DNA of 64,000 bases from Lacibacter luteus (lineage in GTDB: Bacteria; Bacteroidota; Bacteroidia; Chitinophagales; Chitinophagaceae): positions 682,001 to 746,000 of the forward strand of contig NZ_SDHW01000001.1 in assembly GCF_004118265.1 (NCBI RefSeq), written 5' to 3'. This document shows, piece by piece, positions 31,981 through 41,238 of the stretch. Under the pieces are notes generated by a model, which saw nothing but the letters and a program-made list of their open reading frames with translations, was not told the origin of the DNA and did not search any database. The stretch's first letter is position 1. Every line of letters starts with the position of its first letter. Position numbers and translations under genes: made by a program.

Positions 31981-34662
31981 ATGGAACTCAGCAAGAATTT
32001 TGAGCATCAGGCATCCGAGCAAAAATGGTACAGCTACTGGAACGAGCGCAAATACTATAACAGTACTCCCGACGACCGTGAACCTTATACGGTTGTAATA
32101 CCCCCGCCAAACGTAACGGGTGTGTTGCACATGGGGCATTGTCTCAACAATACCATTCAGGATGTGTTGGTGCGTCGTGCCCGTATGCAGGGGAAAAATG
32201 CCTGCTGGGTACCGGGTACCGATCATGCTTCTATTGCCACCGAAGCTAAAGTGGTACAGATGCTCCGTGAAAAAGGAATTCAGAAAGCATCACTCAGTCG
32301 TGATGAATTTTTGAAATATGCGTGGGAATGGAAAGAGAAGTACGGTGGTATTATTCTTCAGCAATTGAAAAAGCTGGGCTGTAGTCTGGATTGGGAACGC
32401 ACCAGCTTCACCATGGATCCTGATTATTACCAATCGGTGATCAATGTGTTTGTTGACCTGTATAACAAAGGTTATCTCTATCGTGGTAAACGCATGATCA
32501 ACTGGGATGTGAAAGCGAAAACAGCGTTGAGCGATGAGGAAGTGATCAGGAAAGAAACACAGCAGAAACTTTATCACTTAAAATACAGAATTGACCATGG
32601 TCAACAGACGACAGACGATGGCAATACAACTGTTGACAGTGGACAGTCGACCGAGGACTTCATTACTATTGCAACAGTTCGTCCGGAAACGATCATGGGC
32701 GATACCGCCATCTGTGTACATCCAAAAGACGAACGTTATGCTCACCTGCATGGCAAGTTTGCGTTTGTGCCATTGATCAACCGCCGCATCCCCATCATTA
32801 CCGACGATTATGTGACGATGGATTTTGGAACAGGTGCATTGAAGGTTACACCTGCACATGATATGAACGATTACCAGTTGGGCCAAAAGCACAACCTGGA
32901 AGTAGTTGATATCTTCAATGAAGATGGAACGCTGAACGAAGAAGCACAGATATTGATCGGGGAAGATCGTTTTGAAGCAAGGAAAAAAATTATTCCAATG
33001 CTTGAAGCAGATGGTTACCTTATCAAAACAGAAGATTATACCAGTGAAGTTGGTTACAGCGAACGTACAGATGCAGTTGTAGAACCACGTTTGAGTTTGC
33101 AATGGTGGGTTGATATGAAAAAGATCTCCGGCCCGGCATTGGATGTGGTGATGAATGAAGACATTAAATTCTATCCGGCTAAATTCAAGAATCTCTATCG
33201 CCATTGGATGGAGAACATTAAGGACTGGTGCATCAGTCGCCAGTTATGGTGGGGACATCGTATTCCGGCCTGGTACGATGCGGAGGGCAATTATGTTGTT
33301 GCTGTTTCGCATGAAGAAGCATTAAAACAATACGAAACAAAGTTTGGCAAATCCATTACTCAACTTTCGCAGGACGAAGATTGTCTCGACACCTGGTTTT
33401 CTTCCTGGCTCTGGCCTTTTGAAGTGTTTAAAGGTTATAGCAATCCCGGTAATGCAGATGTACAGTATTACTACCCTACCAATACATTGGTAACCGCTCC
33501 AGAGATCATTTTCTTCTGGGTGGCCCGTATGATTATGGCGGGTATGGAATACCAAAAAGAAATCCCGTTCAAAGAAGTGTATTTCACCGGTATTGTGCGA
33601 GATAAGCAAGGACGTAAGATGAGTAAGAGCTTGGGCAACTCACCCGACTTACTTGAGCTGATTGATAAATATGGCGCTGATGCCTGTCGCTTTGGTATCC
33701 TCATCTCCTCTCCGGCAGGGAATGATCTGTTGTGGGATGAAGGCAGCAACGAACAAGGCCGCAACTTCAATAACAAATTGTGGAATGCCTTGAAGCTGGT
33801 GAAGATGTGGGAAGGAAGACAAACGACGACAGACAATGGACCACAGACCACAGTTGAAAACAACTTTGCAGTTGAATGGTTTGGCAACCGGTTGAATGAA
33901 GCGAAAACAGAGATCAATCAACTGTTCAAAGAATTCCGTTTGAGCGAAGCGTTGAAAACAATATACTCTCTCATTTGGGATGATTTCTGCAGCTGGTATC
34001 TTGAGTGGGTGAAGCCGGGTTTTGAACAACCGATTGATGCGGAAGTGTACGCAAAAACAGTTGCCTATTTCGAAGAGCTGATGCAATTGTTACATCCGTT
34101 CATGCCGTTCATTACAGAAGAGATCTATCATGCACTGAAAGAAAGAGCAGCAGGCGATGACATTATCATCAAACAATATGCAACTGCAGGAACTGCAAAT
34201 GCAGAAGTATTGCAGCTGGCTGCACAGTTAAAAGAAGTGATCAGTTCATTGCGTGACGTTCGTGTAAAAAACCAGATCAAACCAAAAGAAGCCATCAAGC
34301 TTTCAATTGAAACAGCCAATGATGCATCCTATAAACGCATTGCATCTATCCTGCAAAAACAGGTAAATGCAGAAAGCATCGATTTTGTGAGTGCAGCAGT
34401 GGCAGGCACCATTTCAACCGTAGTACAAAAAGACAAGTTTTACATTGCAACCGAACAGGCCATTGATACATCTTCTCAAAAAGAACAATTGCTGAAAGAT
34501 CTTGATTACCTCAAAGGTTTTCTCGTATCGGTTGAAAAGAAACTGGGCAACGAACGCTTTGTGCAAAATGCAAAGCCCGAAGTGGTGGATGTTGAACGGA
34601 AGAAAAAAGCCGATGCAGAAGCAAAGATCAAGGCAATAGAAGAAAGTCTTGCATCGTTATAA
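31981..34662 (+). CDS. valS: valyl-tRNA synthetase
   Basis: 893-residue class I synthetase charging tRNA-Val. The HIGH-type motif is in PPPNVTGVLHMGH and the KMSKS motif in QGRKMSKSLGNSPD. The editing domain contains ATVRPETIMGDTAICVHP, the anticodon-binding domain follows about residue 620, and a C-terminal coiled coil starts about residue 825. The start MELSKNFEHQ is set by the terminator and -7 box upstream. Oddity: two short Gln/Thr/Asp-rich segments, HGQQTTDDGNTTVDSGQSTE and RQTTTDNGPQTTVEN, interrupt the family sequence and are encoded by related DNA words (see the repeat features at 32591 and 33817), so they look like repeat DNA captured in frame. Confidence 0.96.
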   Translation: MELSKNFEHQASEQKWYSYWNERKYYNSTPDDREPYTVVIPPPNVTGVLHMGHCLNNTIQDVLVRRARMQGKNACWVPGTDHASIATEAKVVQMLREKGIQKASLSRDEFLKYAWEWKEKYGGIILQQLKKLGCSLDWERTSFTMDPDYYQSVINVFVDLYNKGYLYRGKRMINWDVKAKTALSDEEVIRKETQQKLYHLKYRIDHGQQTTDDGNTTVDSGQSTEDFITIATVRPETIMGDTAICVHPKDERYAHLHGKFAFVPLINRRIPIITDDYVTMDFGTGALKVTPAHDMNDYQLGQKHNLEVVDIFNEDGTLNEEAQILIGEDRFEARKKIIPMLEADGYLIKTEDYTSEVGYSERTDAVVEPRLSLQWWVDMKKISGPALDVVMNEDIKFYPAKFKNLYRHWMENIKDWCISRQLWWGHRIPAWYDAEGNYVVAVSHEEALKQYETKFGKSITQLSQDEDCLDTWFSSWLWPFEVFKGYSNPGNADVQYYYPTNTLVTAPEIIFFWVARMIMAGMEYQKEIPFKEVYFTGIVRDKQGRKMSKSLGNSPDLLELIDKYGADACRFGILISSPAGNDLLWDEGSNEQGRNFNNKLWNALKLVKMWEGRQTTTDNGPQTTVENNFAVEWFGNRLNEAKTEINQLFKEFRLSEALKTIYSLIWDDFCSWYLEWVKPGFEQPIDAEVYAKTVAYFEELMQLLHPFMPFITEEIYHALKERAAGDDIIIKQYATAGTANAEVLQLAAQLKEVISSLRDVRVKNQIKPKEAIKLSIETANDASYKRIASILQKQVNAESIDFVSAAVAGTISTVVQKDKFYIATEQAIDTSSQKEQLLKDLDYLKGFLVSVEKKLGNERFVQNAKPEVVDVERKKKADAEAKIKAIEESLASL
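32591..32657. repeat. repeat-derived in-frame insertion 1 in valS
   Basis: Contains ACGACAGACGATGG and near-tandem TTGACAGTGGACAGTCGACC words. It encodes about 20 residues just before the conserved editing-domain block FITIATVRPETIMGD. It shares ACGACAGACRATGG with insertion 2. Confidence 0.65.
33817..33858. repeat. repeat-derived in-frame insertion 2 in valS
   Basis: Contains ACGACGACAGACAATGGACC and ACAGACCACAGTTGA. It encodes RQTTTDNGPQTTVE between the catalytic domain and the anticodon-binding domain. It shares ACGACAGACRATGG with insertion 1. Confidence 0.65.
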
Positions 34663-34680
34663 CAAAAATCAATTTGATCC

Positions 34681-35148
34681 ATGTTGCTGAAAAGACCATT
34701 CCGTTTGTTTTTTGCCTTGTTTGTTCTGCTCTTAAGCACACAAACAAAAGCCCAGGAAAAACCCAAGCCTACGTTAAAACCACCGGTGCTGCAAAGTTTC
34801 TGGGGTAAAACAAAAGGTGGCGACTTGCCTTTAGATCTGTTGTTGCCAACAATCGATTCGGCTATTTGGGTAATCGACGACAAAAAAGTGAAGTACCATA
34901 TTTCCCGCTTTATTCTTGTATACAAAAGCAAGGATAAGTTTGAAGATGAGAAAACAGGCGAAATCAAAACCCGTTTCAATACTTCGGGTGCTAACGTAAG
35001 CAACTCTCCTTTTCTCCCTGCAAACTGGCAAAAAAACCTGTATGAAATCGTTAAGAAAGAAGACGAGATTCTTATCACCGATATTATTGTAAAAGATAAG
35101 TTCGGCTATTATTATACAGCTCCGGATATTAAGATCAAAGTAATGTAA
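34681..35148 (+). CDS. secreted protein of unknown function (155 aa)
   Basis: Signal peptide MLLKRPFRLFFALFVLLLST, cleaved near QTKAQ, followed by a single domain of about 125 residues. The alternation of strands (HISRFILVYKSKD, ILITDIIVKDKFGYYY, PDIKIKVM) recalls the beta-sandwich repeats at the C-terminus of GldM of the type 9 secretion/gliding machinery, but this is a weak resemblance. It starts 18 bp after valS and probably shares its transcript. No catalytic motif is visible. Confidence 0.7.
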   Translation: MLLKRPFRLFFALFVLLLSTQTKAQEKPKPTLKPPVLQSFWGKTKGGDLPLDLLLPTIDSAIWVIDDKKVKYHISRFILVYKSKDKFEDEKTGEIKTRFNTSGANVSNSPFLPANWQKNLYEIVKKEDEILITDIIVKDKFGYYYTAPDIKIKVM

Positions 35149-35188
35149 AGAAGAAGCTGTAAGCTATTCGCCAAAAGGTTCTTACAAT

Positions 35189-35227
35189 AAAAAATGCCGA
35201 TGACAATGAAATGTTATCGGCATTTTT
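35189..35227. terminator. bidirectional terminator between convergent genes
   Basis: Stem AAAATGCCGAT / ATCGGCATTTT with a 14-nt loop, A-run before and T-run after. It serves the valS-35148 transcript on one strand and the large peptidase-like gene on the other. Confidence 0.85.
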
Positions 35228-35245
35228 ATCTCATACTATCGTCGA

Positions 35246-38059
35246 TTAAAACAATTCGATCGGCAGTATCAACTCAAACTGATTAGGATTCTTTCCGGGC
35301 TCCAGCACATCGGTTGTAAGCAAACGGCTGTAACGTACCCCAAATGTAAAGGGCTGTACATTCCACAATCTTGTATCAAAATACAATTCGCCCCCTGCCG
35401 ATTCAAATGGAAATTCTCTTCCTGTGCGCAAACTCCTGCCATGTGTATAATCGTAAAACAAATTACCACGCACACGCAAAAAGTAAATAAGATTGGCTAT
35501 TCCAAACTCCGGGTATACGATCGGGAAATGATAGTTGGCACTTACTCTCCACATGCGTGGCAAATTCACTGCATTAAATCCACGTGCAAAGGAAAGATTG
35601 TTGCTGAACAATCCACCACGCAACGTGTCTCTTGAAAAAGCAGAAGCAAATAACACAATACTATGGTTACGCAACAAACCCGGCAGGTATAACCCTGCAT
35701 TGAACAATACCTGGCTTCCCTGTTGTCCGTTAACCGTTCTTCTGTAACGAACTGAGAAAACGTTTGCAAATTTCGGATAGATCTGTTGGTATGCTTTCTG
35801 CGTTTGCGTTACCCAACTGATGGATGAATTTGTATAATTGATCGTACGATCGTTTAATAAACGCTTTGCAATACCTGTAAAATTCATTTGCTCGGCATTA
35901 ATGGAACTGCTGAATGTAAGATTACTGTACAACAATCCACCGGTAAAATTGAATGGCAATGTTACACCTGCGTTTACGTTGCTTACATTCCATGTTAACG
36001 TAGTATCGGCATTGTACACCTGGCTGCGGCTCCATGTTTGCGATGCACCAACAGATAATTGCGGATACAATCCACCATAAACAAGTGCAGCCGACAAACC
36101 ATGCGATGCTTCGTTGCGGTTGTAGTTATAGCTATACTCACCAACCATTGTGTTGAGTATATTGTTGCTGAAGAAGGTAATACCATAATCGGGATCGGTA
36201 GTATATGGTCGCCAACTGTGTATATTAAAAAGATTGAGACCCGAACGATACCGTTTTATTGTTCCTTCCAATGGCTTCACCTCCTGCAAAATGTTTCGTT
36301 CAATTGATTTGGTTGTTGAAACATACAGATCGGACAAGGCATTAGGTTGCGCTTCTTCTGTTAAACGCAGATCGGTTATGTTCTGCTTCAGCAACATATA
36401 TCCATCAGCTGTAAAAGTATTCCAGAGCAACTTACCCGTTGCTGTATTTAAACTTGCCTGGTAATTTCCGTTGGGCAGATCGGCTGCACGAAACAATTTC
36501 TTTTGCTTCAGATCGTACAGGTACAAAGCATCTCTTCCGTTTTGTGGTGCTGTAAATACAACCGTATCACCGGAAACCTGCACATATCCCAATACGGTAT
36601 TGCTGAACGGAAATAACAATTGTCCTTCTTTTCCTTCAAGGTTTGTTTGCAGCAAACTCATTTCACCTTTTTGGTTACGCACTGCACTTATAACCGACAA
36701 TCCATCTGCCGAAAATTTGGGATAAGAATAAACATAACCCTCCGGATTGGGCAAATCATATTTCAACGAATCGTTTACGCCAATCATCTGCAGATTCGTT
36801 TGCAGATCGGTTGTTGCATTTACTGCAATTACTTTCGATGCATCGGGCGAAAGATCGGGTTGAAACAAACGTGTTTTGCTGGTGATCTTTTTTATTTCAT
36901 TCACTGCCGGGTTCCAGATCTTCAGCACAGAATAGGTTTTCCATTCCCAGCGGGCATCAGTAGCAAACGCTGTGTATACGATTTTTCCGTTACGATACGA
37001 ATAGTACTGATCTTCGGCAATATCTTTTGGCCGCAGTTTTTCTTCATGTCCGTTTGTATGAATACGCACCCATGTTGGCACTTGCCTGTACGATGTTTTC
37101 AACACAAGCACACTGCCATCTGCCTCTTCAATCGGATAGAGGTAGTTGCGCACATTATTCTTATCGGCTTTGGTAACTGTCTGCATGTTTGCAAAAAACG
37201 ATTGCGATTCGATCTGCATCTTTGTTTTATACCAGCTGAATGCATCGTTTACAAATTGCTTATACGTTACACCCGTATATTTCTGTACCGCTTTCTGAAA
37301 CGGGAATACAATCTTTTTAAAATCAAGTGCATCTTTGTTCACCTTTGTCCATAAATCGTTGCCGAACTTTTCCCGTCCATAGGTTACAAGCAAATAACCA
37401 AGATCGTAATGGTTAGGTACAAAATGCCTGTATGATCCGTTTCTTAATTTCTGGTACGAATAATTTTTCTTAGCCAGCCACAACGAACGATAGGAGTTAA
37501 AGAAAGAGGGTAATCGTCCCCTTCCCTGTTCGCTGCTCATTGTTTCCTGCCAAACGGCATCGCCTTCCCAAAACCATTCGGGAACTGCAAGATTCATTGC
37601 TACAGCTTGTCCTTCCTGTCCAAAGAATACGCCTGCCAGTTTAGGAATGGTACGATTGAAATTCGAGAACTGCTCCACATGCCTGAACTCGTGCAACGCA
37701 AGATACCGGTGCCAGGGAAGAGCACCACTTTGCAGATTGTTTAAATCGGGCATCATGTAAAACTCACTGCGCCACGGTGCCGGACCAACATACGCATTGG
37801 ATGCAGTTGTTTGGTTCTGTAACACCACATTGAACTTACGGTGCTGTGTACCCAACGCCGCAGGATTGTTCTTTACCAGCTGATGCTGCAACCATGCGAC
37901 TTCTCTCGCCTGCTTTTCCAGCGACTTAGGAAAGATGACACGCACCGTATCGGTAGTAAGCTGATAGAATTTTAAAGAAGTTGGATTACCGCCAAACACC
38001 TGGGCATTGGTTTTAGCAGCAAAAACAAAAAGTAAGAAAGAGAAGATCAATCGTTTCAT
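35246..38059 (-). CDS. exported gluzincin-like peptidase / TolB-propeller / outer-membrane barrel protein
   Basis: 937 residues. Signal peptide MKRLIFSFLLFVFAAKTNAQ. The N-terminal third carries an HExxH motif, LHEFRHVEQF near residue 125, with a possible third zinc ligand Glu in WFWEGDAVW about 40 residues on; this pattern fits the MA clan of metallopeptidases. The middle (about 290-600) is made of TolB/WD40-like propeller repeats (FQPDLSPDASKVIAV, YSYPKFSADGLSVISAV). The C-terminal 300 residues are strongly amphipathic strands ending in ...LILPIELF with a terminal Phe, the mark of an outer-membrane beta-barrel. It is probably surface or outer-membrane located. Single gene with a terminator. 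Confidence 0.8.
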   Translation of the reverse strand: MKRLIFSFLLFVFAAKTNAQVFGGNPTSLKFYQLTTDTVRVIFPKSLEKQAREVAWLQHQLVKNNPAALGTQHRKFNVVLQNQTTASNAYVGPAPWRSEFYMMPDLNNLQSGALPWHRYLALHEFRHVEQFSNFNRTIPKLAGVFFGQEGQAVAMNLAVPEWFWEGDAVWQETMSSEQGRGRLPSFFNSYRSLWLAKKNYSYQKLRNGSYRHFVPNHYDLGYLLVTYGREKFGNDLWTKVNKDALDFKKIVFPFQKAVQKYTGVTYKQFVNDAFSWYKTKMQIESQSFFANMQTVTKADKNNVRNYLYPIEEADGSVLVLKTSYRQVPTWVRIHTNGHEEKLRPKDIAEDQYYSYRNGKIVYTAFATDARWEWKTYSVLKIWNPAVNEIKKITSKTRLFQPDLSPDASKVIAVNATTDLQTNLQMIGVNDSLKYDLPNPEGYVYSYPKFSADGLSVISAVRNQKGEMSLLQTNLEGKEGQLLFPFSNTVLGYVQVSGDTVVFTAPQNGRDALYLYDLKQKKLFRAADLPNGNYQASLNTATGKLLWNTFTADGYMLLKQNITDLRLTEEAQPNALSDLYVSTTKSIERNILQEVKPLEGTIKRYRSGLNLFNIHSWRPYTTDPDYGITFFSNNILNTMVGEYSYNYNRNEASHGLSAALVYGGLYPQLSVGASQTWSRSQVYNADTTLTWNVSNVNAGVTLPFNFTGGLLYSNLTFSSSINAEQMNFTGIAKRLLNDRTINYTNSSISWVTQTQKAYQQIYPKFANVFSVRYRRTVNGQQGSQVLFNAGLYLPGLLRNHSIVLFASAFSRDTLRGGLFSNNLSFARGFNAVNLPRMWRVSANYHFPIVYPEFGIANLIYFLRVRGNLFYDYTHGRSLRTGREFPFESAGGELYFDTRLWNVQPFTFGVRYSRLLTTDVLEPGKNPNQFELILPIELF

Positions 38060-38125
38060 AACCATAATTAAAAATAAAAAAGGAAAATCGATTCTGATCT
38101 TCCTTTACCATGAAATTATTAAGCT

Positions 38126-38434
38126 TTATTGATTGTGATGATCCACCAGCTTCTTCATCATCTCCCCACCAACTGCTTCGGCCGATGTGCCATAGCCATT
38201 TACAAATACACCTTTGTGCCCGTCTTTCGATTCAATGGCATACACGATCTCTTCATCTGATGGATTTGTATCACCTTCAAATCGATAGATCTCTTTGATC
38301 TCAAATTCATGCGGCGTTAAATTCAAATCAGGATTAAAACATTGCAAGGAGTTTACCTGCAAATTAAAATCAAGCGTAAAGCCTCTTTCTCTCAAACCGT
38401 TGATGGCATCGGTTACTGTATCGTAGTTGTACAT
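38126..38434 (-). CDS. conserved small cytoplasmic protein (often labelled phosphoribosylpyrophosphate synthetase)
   Basis: 102 residues starting MYNYDTVTDAINGLRERGFT. The sequence resembles a Bacteroidota family of about 100 residues that databases often call phosphoribosylpyrophosphate synthetase, but it contains none of the PRPP synthetase motifs and is far too short, so that name should not be trusted. Blocks: LDFNLQVNSLQCF, EFEIKEIYRFEGDTNPSDEEIVYAI and GVFVNGYGTSAE. No signal peptide. The frame is open 22 codons further up, but those codons lie in A/T-rich intergenic words. Function unknown. Confidence 0.75.
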   Translation of the reverse strand: MYNYDTVTDAINGLRERGFTLDFNLQVNSLQCFNPDLNLTPHEFEIKEIYRFEGDTNPSDEEIVYAIESKDGHKGVFVNGYGTSAEAVGGEMMKKLVDHHNQ

Positions 38435-38482
38435 ATAATAAAGTTTATAGTTTATTGTTTTTAGTTTCTTGTTAATCGCTAA

Positions 38483-38533
38483 AGTCTTACTTCGTACCAC
38501 TTACATCCTACTTCGTCCCTCGTACTTCTCTAC
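38483..38533. repeat. TACGAAGTA-type quasi-tandem words at the end of the Lrp gene
   Basis: On the minus strand this reads as successive AGTACGAGG, GACGAAGTAGG, TGGTACGAAGTA words of 9-11 bp. The stop codon of the Lrp-type gene lies at its edge. A second stretch of the same words is at 47244-47271. Confidence 0.5.
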
Positions 38534-39027
38534 ACCATCACATGCGTTTGTTTCAATACGCCCATTACAAACACACTCTGCACATTGCCCATGTTTTCGC
38601 TTTGGCTCAGCTTGTTTACATGAAAGTTATAATAATCATCCATGTTCTCCGCCACCACCTTCAACATAAAATCAAACTCACCGGAAATATTATAGCACTC
38701 GATCACTTCCGGCAACTCATTAATATGTTTAATAAATTTCGTGCCTGCATTTTTGCTGTGCTCTTTTAGCGAAACATAACAGATCACCATTAAACCCTTC
38801 TTTACTTTTGCATGATCGATGAGTGCAGCATATTGCTTGATCACCCCACTCCGTTCCAGCCATTTGATGCGTTCATGCACTGGTGTGGTGCTCAGGTGAA
38901 CCTTATCTGCGATCTCCTTCACCGTCATCCGTGCATTTTGCTGCAGCAGACGGAGAATACTCAGGTCGGTTTTATCGAGCGTAACCGGTTCTTTAGTGAT
39001 TTGTTCTGTTTTGATCGCTTTTGCCAT
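38530..39027 (-). CDS. Lrp/AsnC-family transcriptional regulator
   Basis: 165 residues. The N-terminal winged HTH (LDKTDLSILRLLQQNARMTV, then KEIADKVHLSTTPVHERIKWLE) is followed by the RAM ligand-binding domain (MVICYVSLKEH ... LPEVIECYNISGEFDFMLKVV). The basic N-terminal tail begins MAKAIKTEQ, and ATG 39027 is preferred over an upstream in-frame codon. It is divergent from ahcY, with 118 bp between starts, so it may regulate ahcY or methionine-cycle genes (inference); the ligand is unknown. Confidence 0.92.
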   Translation of the reverse strand: MAKAIKTEQITKEPVTLDKTDLSILRLLQQNARMTVKEIADKVHLSTTPVHERIKWLERSGVIKQYAALIDHAKVKKGLMVICYVSLKEHSKNAGTKFIKHINELPEVIECYNISGEFDFMLKVVAENMDDYYNFHVNKLSQSENMGNVQSVFVMGVLKQTHVMV

Positions 39028-39117
39028 GGGTAAACAGGTTTTTGTCCTTTTATCTACCTCCAATTTAGAATGATTTCCTGAATTTATTCACATTCGTATT
39101 ATTTTATCCTGAAAAAC

Positions 39118-39125
39118 TACCTTTG
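39118..39125 (+). promoter_or_regulatory. ahcY -7 promoter box
   Basis: TACCTTTG is an exact match to TAnnTTTG, 20 bp upstream of the ahcY ATG. A TTCG at about the -33 position is a poor match. Predicted transcription start is near 39131. Confidence 0.6.
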
Positions 39126-39145
39126 CAATCTAAAAACATTACAAT

Positions 39146-40474
39146 ATGTCAACGCTCACAAGAAGCACTATTGATTTCGATCTGAAATACAAAGTGGCAG
39201 ATATCAGCCTCGCAGAATGGGGTCGTAAAGAAATTCGTTTAGCTGAAGCAGAAATGCCGGGCTTAATGTCGATCCGTGCAGAATTTGGTGCACAACAACC
39301 ATTGAAAGGTGCACGTGTTGCCGGTTGTTTACACATGACCATCCAGACTGCGGTGTTAATTGAAACACTCGTTGCTTTGGGTGCTGAAGTTAAATGGAGC
39401 TCTTGCAATATCTTCTCTACACAAGATCATGCTGCTGCTGCTATTGCTGCTGCAGGTATTGGTGTTTACGCATGGAAAGGCCAAACACAAGCAGAAGCTG
39501 ACTGGTGTATTGAACAAACATTGTTCTTTGGTGGTGCTGACCGTCCTTTGAACATGATCCTTGATGATGGTGGTGATTTAACCAACATGGTGTTGGATAA
39601 CTATACTGAACTGATTGCCGGTATTAAAGGTATCAGCGAAGAAACTACAACAGGTGTTCACCGTTTGTACGAGCGTGTAACAAAAGGTACATTACCAATG
39701 CCTGCTATCAATGTAAACGACAGTGTTACTAAATCGAAGTTCGATAACAAATACGGTTGTAAAGAATCATTGGTTGATTCTATCCGTCGTGCTACCGACG
39801 TTATGCTTGCAGGTAAAATTGCAGTTGTTGGTGGTTACGGTGATGTGGGTAAAGGTTCTGCTGCTTCATTAGCAGGCGCTGGTTGCCGTGTGATTGTTAC
39901 AGAAATTGATCCTATCTGTGCTTTGCAAGCTGCAATGGATGGTTTTGAAGTAAAGAAAATGAAAGATGCGGTGAAAGAAGCTGACATTGTTGTTACTGCT
40001 TCTGGTTGTCGTGATCTCATCACCGGCGAACATTTCAAACTGATGAAAGACAAAGCCATCGTTTGTAACATTGGTCACTTCGATATTGAAATTGATGTTG
40101 CATGGTTGAACGATAACTACGGTGACACAAAAGACACAGTGAAACCACAGGTTGATATTTACAATGTAGATGGTAAAGACATCATCCTCTTGGCTGAAGG
40201 TCGCCTCGTAAACCTTGGTTGTGCTACCGGTCACCCATCATTTGTGATGAGTAACTCATTCAGTAACCAAACATTGGCGCAGATCGAACTTTGGTTGAAC
40301 CACAGCAAGTACAACAATGATGTGTACGTTCTTCCGAAACACCTCGATGAAAAAGTTGCCCGTTTACACCTTGCTAAAATTGGTGTTGAACTGGAAGAAT
40401 TAACAACTGTTCAAGCTGATTATCTCGGTCTTGCAAAAGAAGGTCCGTTTAAACCTGAACATTATCGTTATTAA
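39146..40474 (+). CDS. ahcY: adenosylhomocysteinase
   Basis: 442-residue NAD-dependent enzyme that splits S-adenosylhomocysteine to adenosine and homocysteine, clearing the product inhibitor of methylation. Seen: [32 protein letters not shown], the NAD-binding [18 protein letters not shown], the catalytic [10 protein letters not shown] and the C-terminal [18 protein letters not shown]. Length and ends match the family. Codon choice is noticeably more uniform (GGT, GCT, CGT, GTT) than in neighbours, consistent with high expression. It has its own promoter box and terminator and is divergent from an Lrp-type regulator. Confidence 0.98.
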   Translation: MSTLTRSTIDFDLKYKVADISLAEWGRKEIRLAEAEMPGLMSIRAEFGAQQPLKGARVAGCLHMTIQTAVLIETLVALGAEVKWSSCNIFSTQDHAAAAIAAAGIGVYAWKGQTQAEADWCIEQTLFFGGADRPLNMILDDGGDLTNMVLDNYTELIAGIKGISEETTTGVHRLYERVTKGTLPMPAINVNDSVTKSKFDNKYGCKESLVDSIRRATDVMLAGKIAVVGGYGDVGKGSAASLAGAGCRVIVTEIDPICALQAAMDGFEVKKMKDAVKEADIVVTASGCRDLITGEHFKLMKDKAIVCNIGHFDIEIDVAWLNDNYGDTKDTVKPQVDIYNVDGKDIILLAEGRLVNLGCATGHPSFVMSNSFSNQTLAQIELWLNHSKYNNDVYVLPKHLDEKVARLHLAKIGVELEELTTVQADYLGLAKEGPFKPEHYRY

Positions 40475-40494
40475 TACAGCTTTAAGCTGCAAGC

Positions 40495-40524
40495 AAAACC
40501 CGTTTCAATTGAAACGGGTTTTTG
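40495..40524 (+). terminator. ahcY terminator
   Basis: Perfect palindromic stem AAAACCCGTTTCAA / TTGAAACGGGTTTT followed by further T residues, 20 bp behind the ahcY stop codon. Confidence 0.9.
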
Positions 40525-40565
40525 TTTTTTAAGTTCTTGCTTATCTTTAAGCACAACATCTTACT

Positions 40566-41186
40566 ATGTCATCCATCGGCCAACGCATCACCCAAATTGT
40601 AATAGCACTTGTTGCATGGTTTGCAATTCTTTTACAATTGTACCTGCAGATCATTAACCGTACAACCGGCGTTGCAGAAGCAGTAATTCGTTTCTTCAGC
40701 TACTTCACCATTCTCACAAACATCATCGTAGCTGTTTGTTTTACTTCATTAGCCCTTCAAAAAGGAAAAGCGTTTCGCTTTTTCAATAACCCCGGAGTGC
40801 TTACAGCAGTAACTGTTTACATTTTTATTGTGGGGCTTATTTATAATCTTGTATTACGTTCGTTATGGAACCCGCAGGGTTTGCAATTGCTGGCAGATAA
40901 TCTTTTACATTCGGCAACACCAGCACTTGCATTGCTTTACTGGCTGTTTTTCGCCAATACCAAACAAGTAAGCTGGAAAAGCACCACTTCATGGTTGATC
41001 TATCCATTGCTCTATCTCATATATGTGATCATTCGTGGAGCGTTCAGTAATTTCTATCCTTACTTTTTTATCGATGTAAGTAAACTCGGCTACAGCAAAG
41101 CATTTGTAAATGCATTTTATGTAACGGTTTGTTTCCTGCTGGTGTCGCTGCTATTATTATGGGTTGGCAAAAAGAAAAAAGCATGA
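40566..41186 (+). CDS. Pr6Pr-type integral membrane protein
   Basis: 206 residues with about six hydrophobic helices (near 10-28, 42-62, 75-95, 108-128, 140-158, 180-200) and a basic C-terminal tail (KKKKA). The pattern FFSYFTILTNIIVAV, then RSLWNPQGLQLLADNLLHSATP, then YPYFFIDVSKLGY matches the Pr6Pr family of membrane proteins, of unknown function. A possible promoter, TTTG (40521-40524), 17 nt, TATCTTTA (40542-40549), lies upstream and overlaps the end of the ahcY terminator. Confidence 0.82.
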   Translation: MSSIGQRITQIVIALVAWFAILLQLYLQIINRTTGVAEAVIRFFSYFTILTNIIVAVCFTSLALQKGKAFRFFNNPGVLTAVTVYIFIVGLIYNLVLRSLWNPQGLQLLADNLLHSATPALALLYWLFFANTKQVSWKSTTSWLIYPLLYLIYVIIRGAFSNFYPYFFIDVSKLGYSKAFVNAFYVTVCFLLVSLLLLWVGKKKKA

Positions 41187-41201
41187 TCAGCTATACCTTA
41201 T

Positions 41202-41237
41202 AAAACAAAGCCCCCGCTTTTGCGGGGGCTTTGTTTT
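41202..41237. terminator. strong bidirectional terminator
   Basis: Perfect 16-bp inverted repeat (AAAACAAAGCCCCCGC and its complement) with a four-base loop, lying between convergent genes. Confidence 0.92.
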
Positions 41238-41238
41238 A

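Noticed and set aside
36620-37354. 244-codon open frame on the plus strand inside the peptidase/propeller gene
   Set aside because: It is antisense to a long gene with clear domain motifs, and the translation is Cys/His/Ile-rich with no domain; a shadow frame.
39028-39145. S-adenosylhomocysteine riboswitch ahead of ahcY
   Set aside because: Only about 15-20 bases separate the predicted transcription start from the ATG, too short for a riboswitch.
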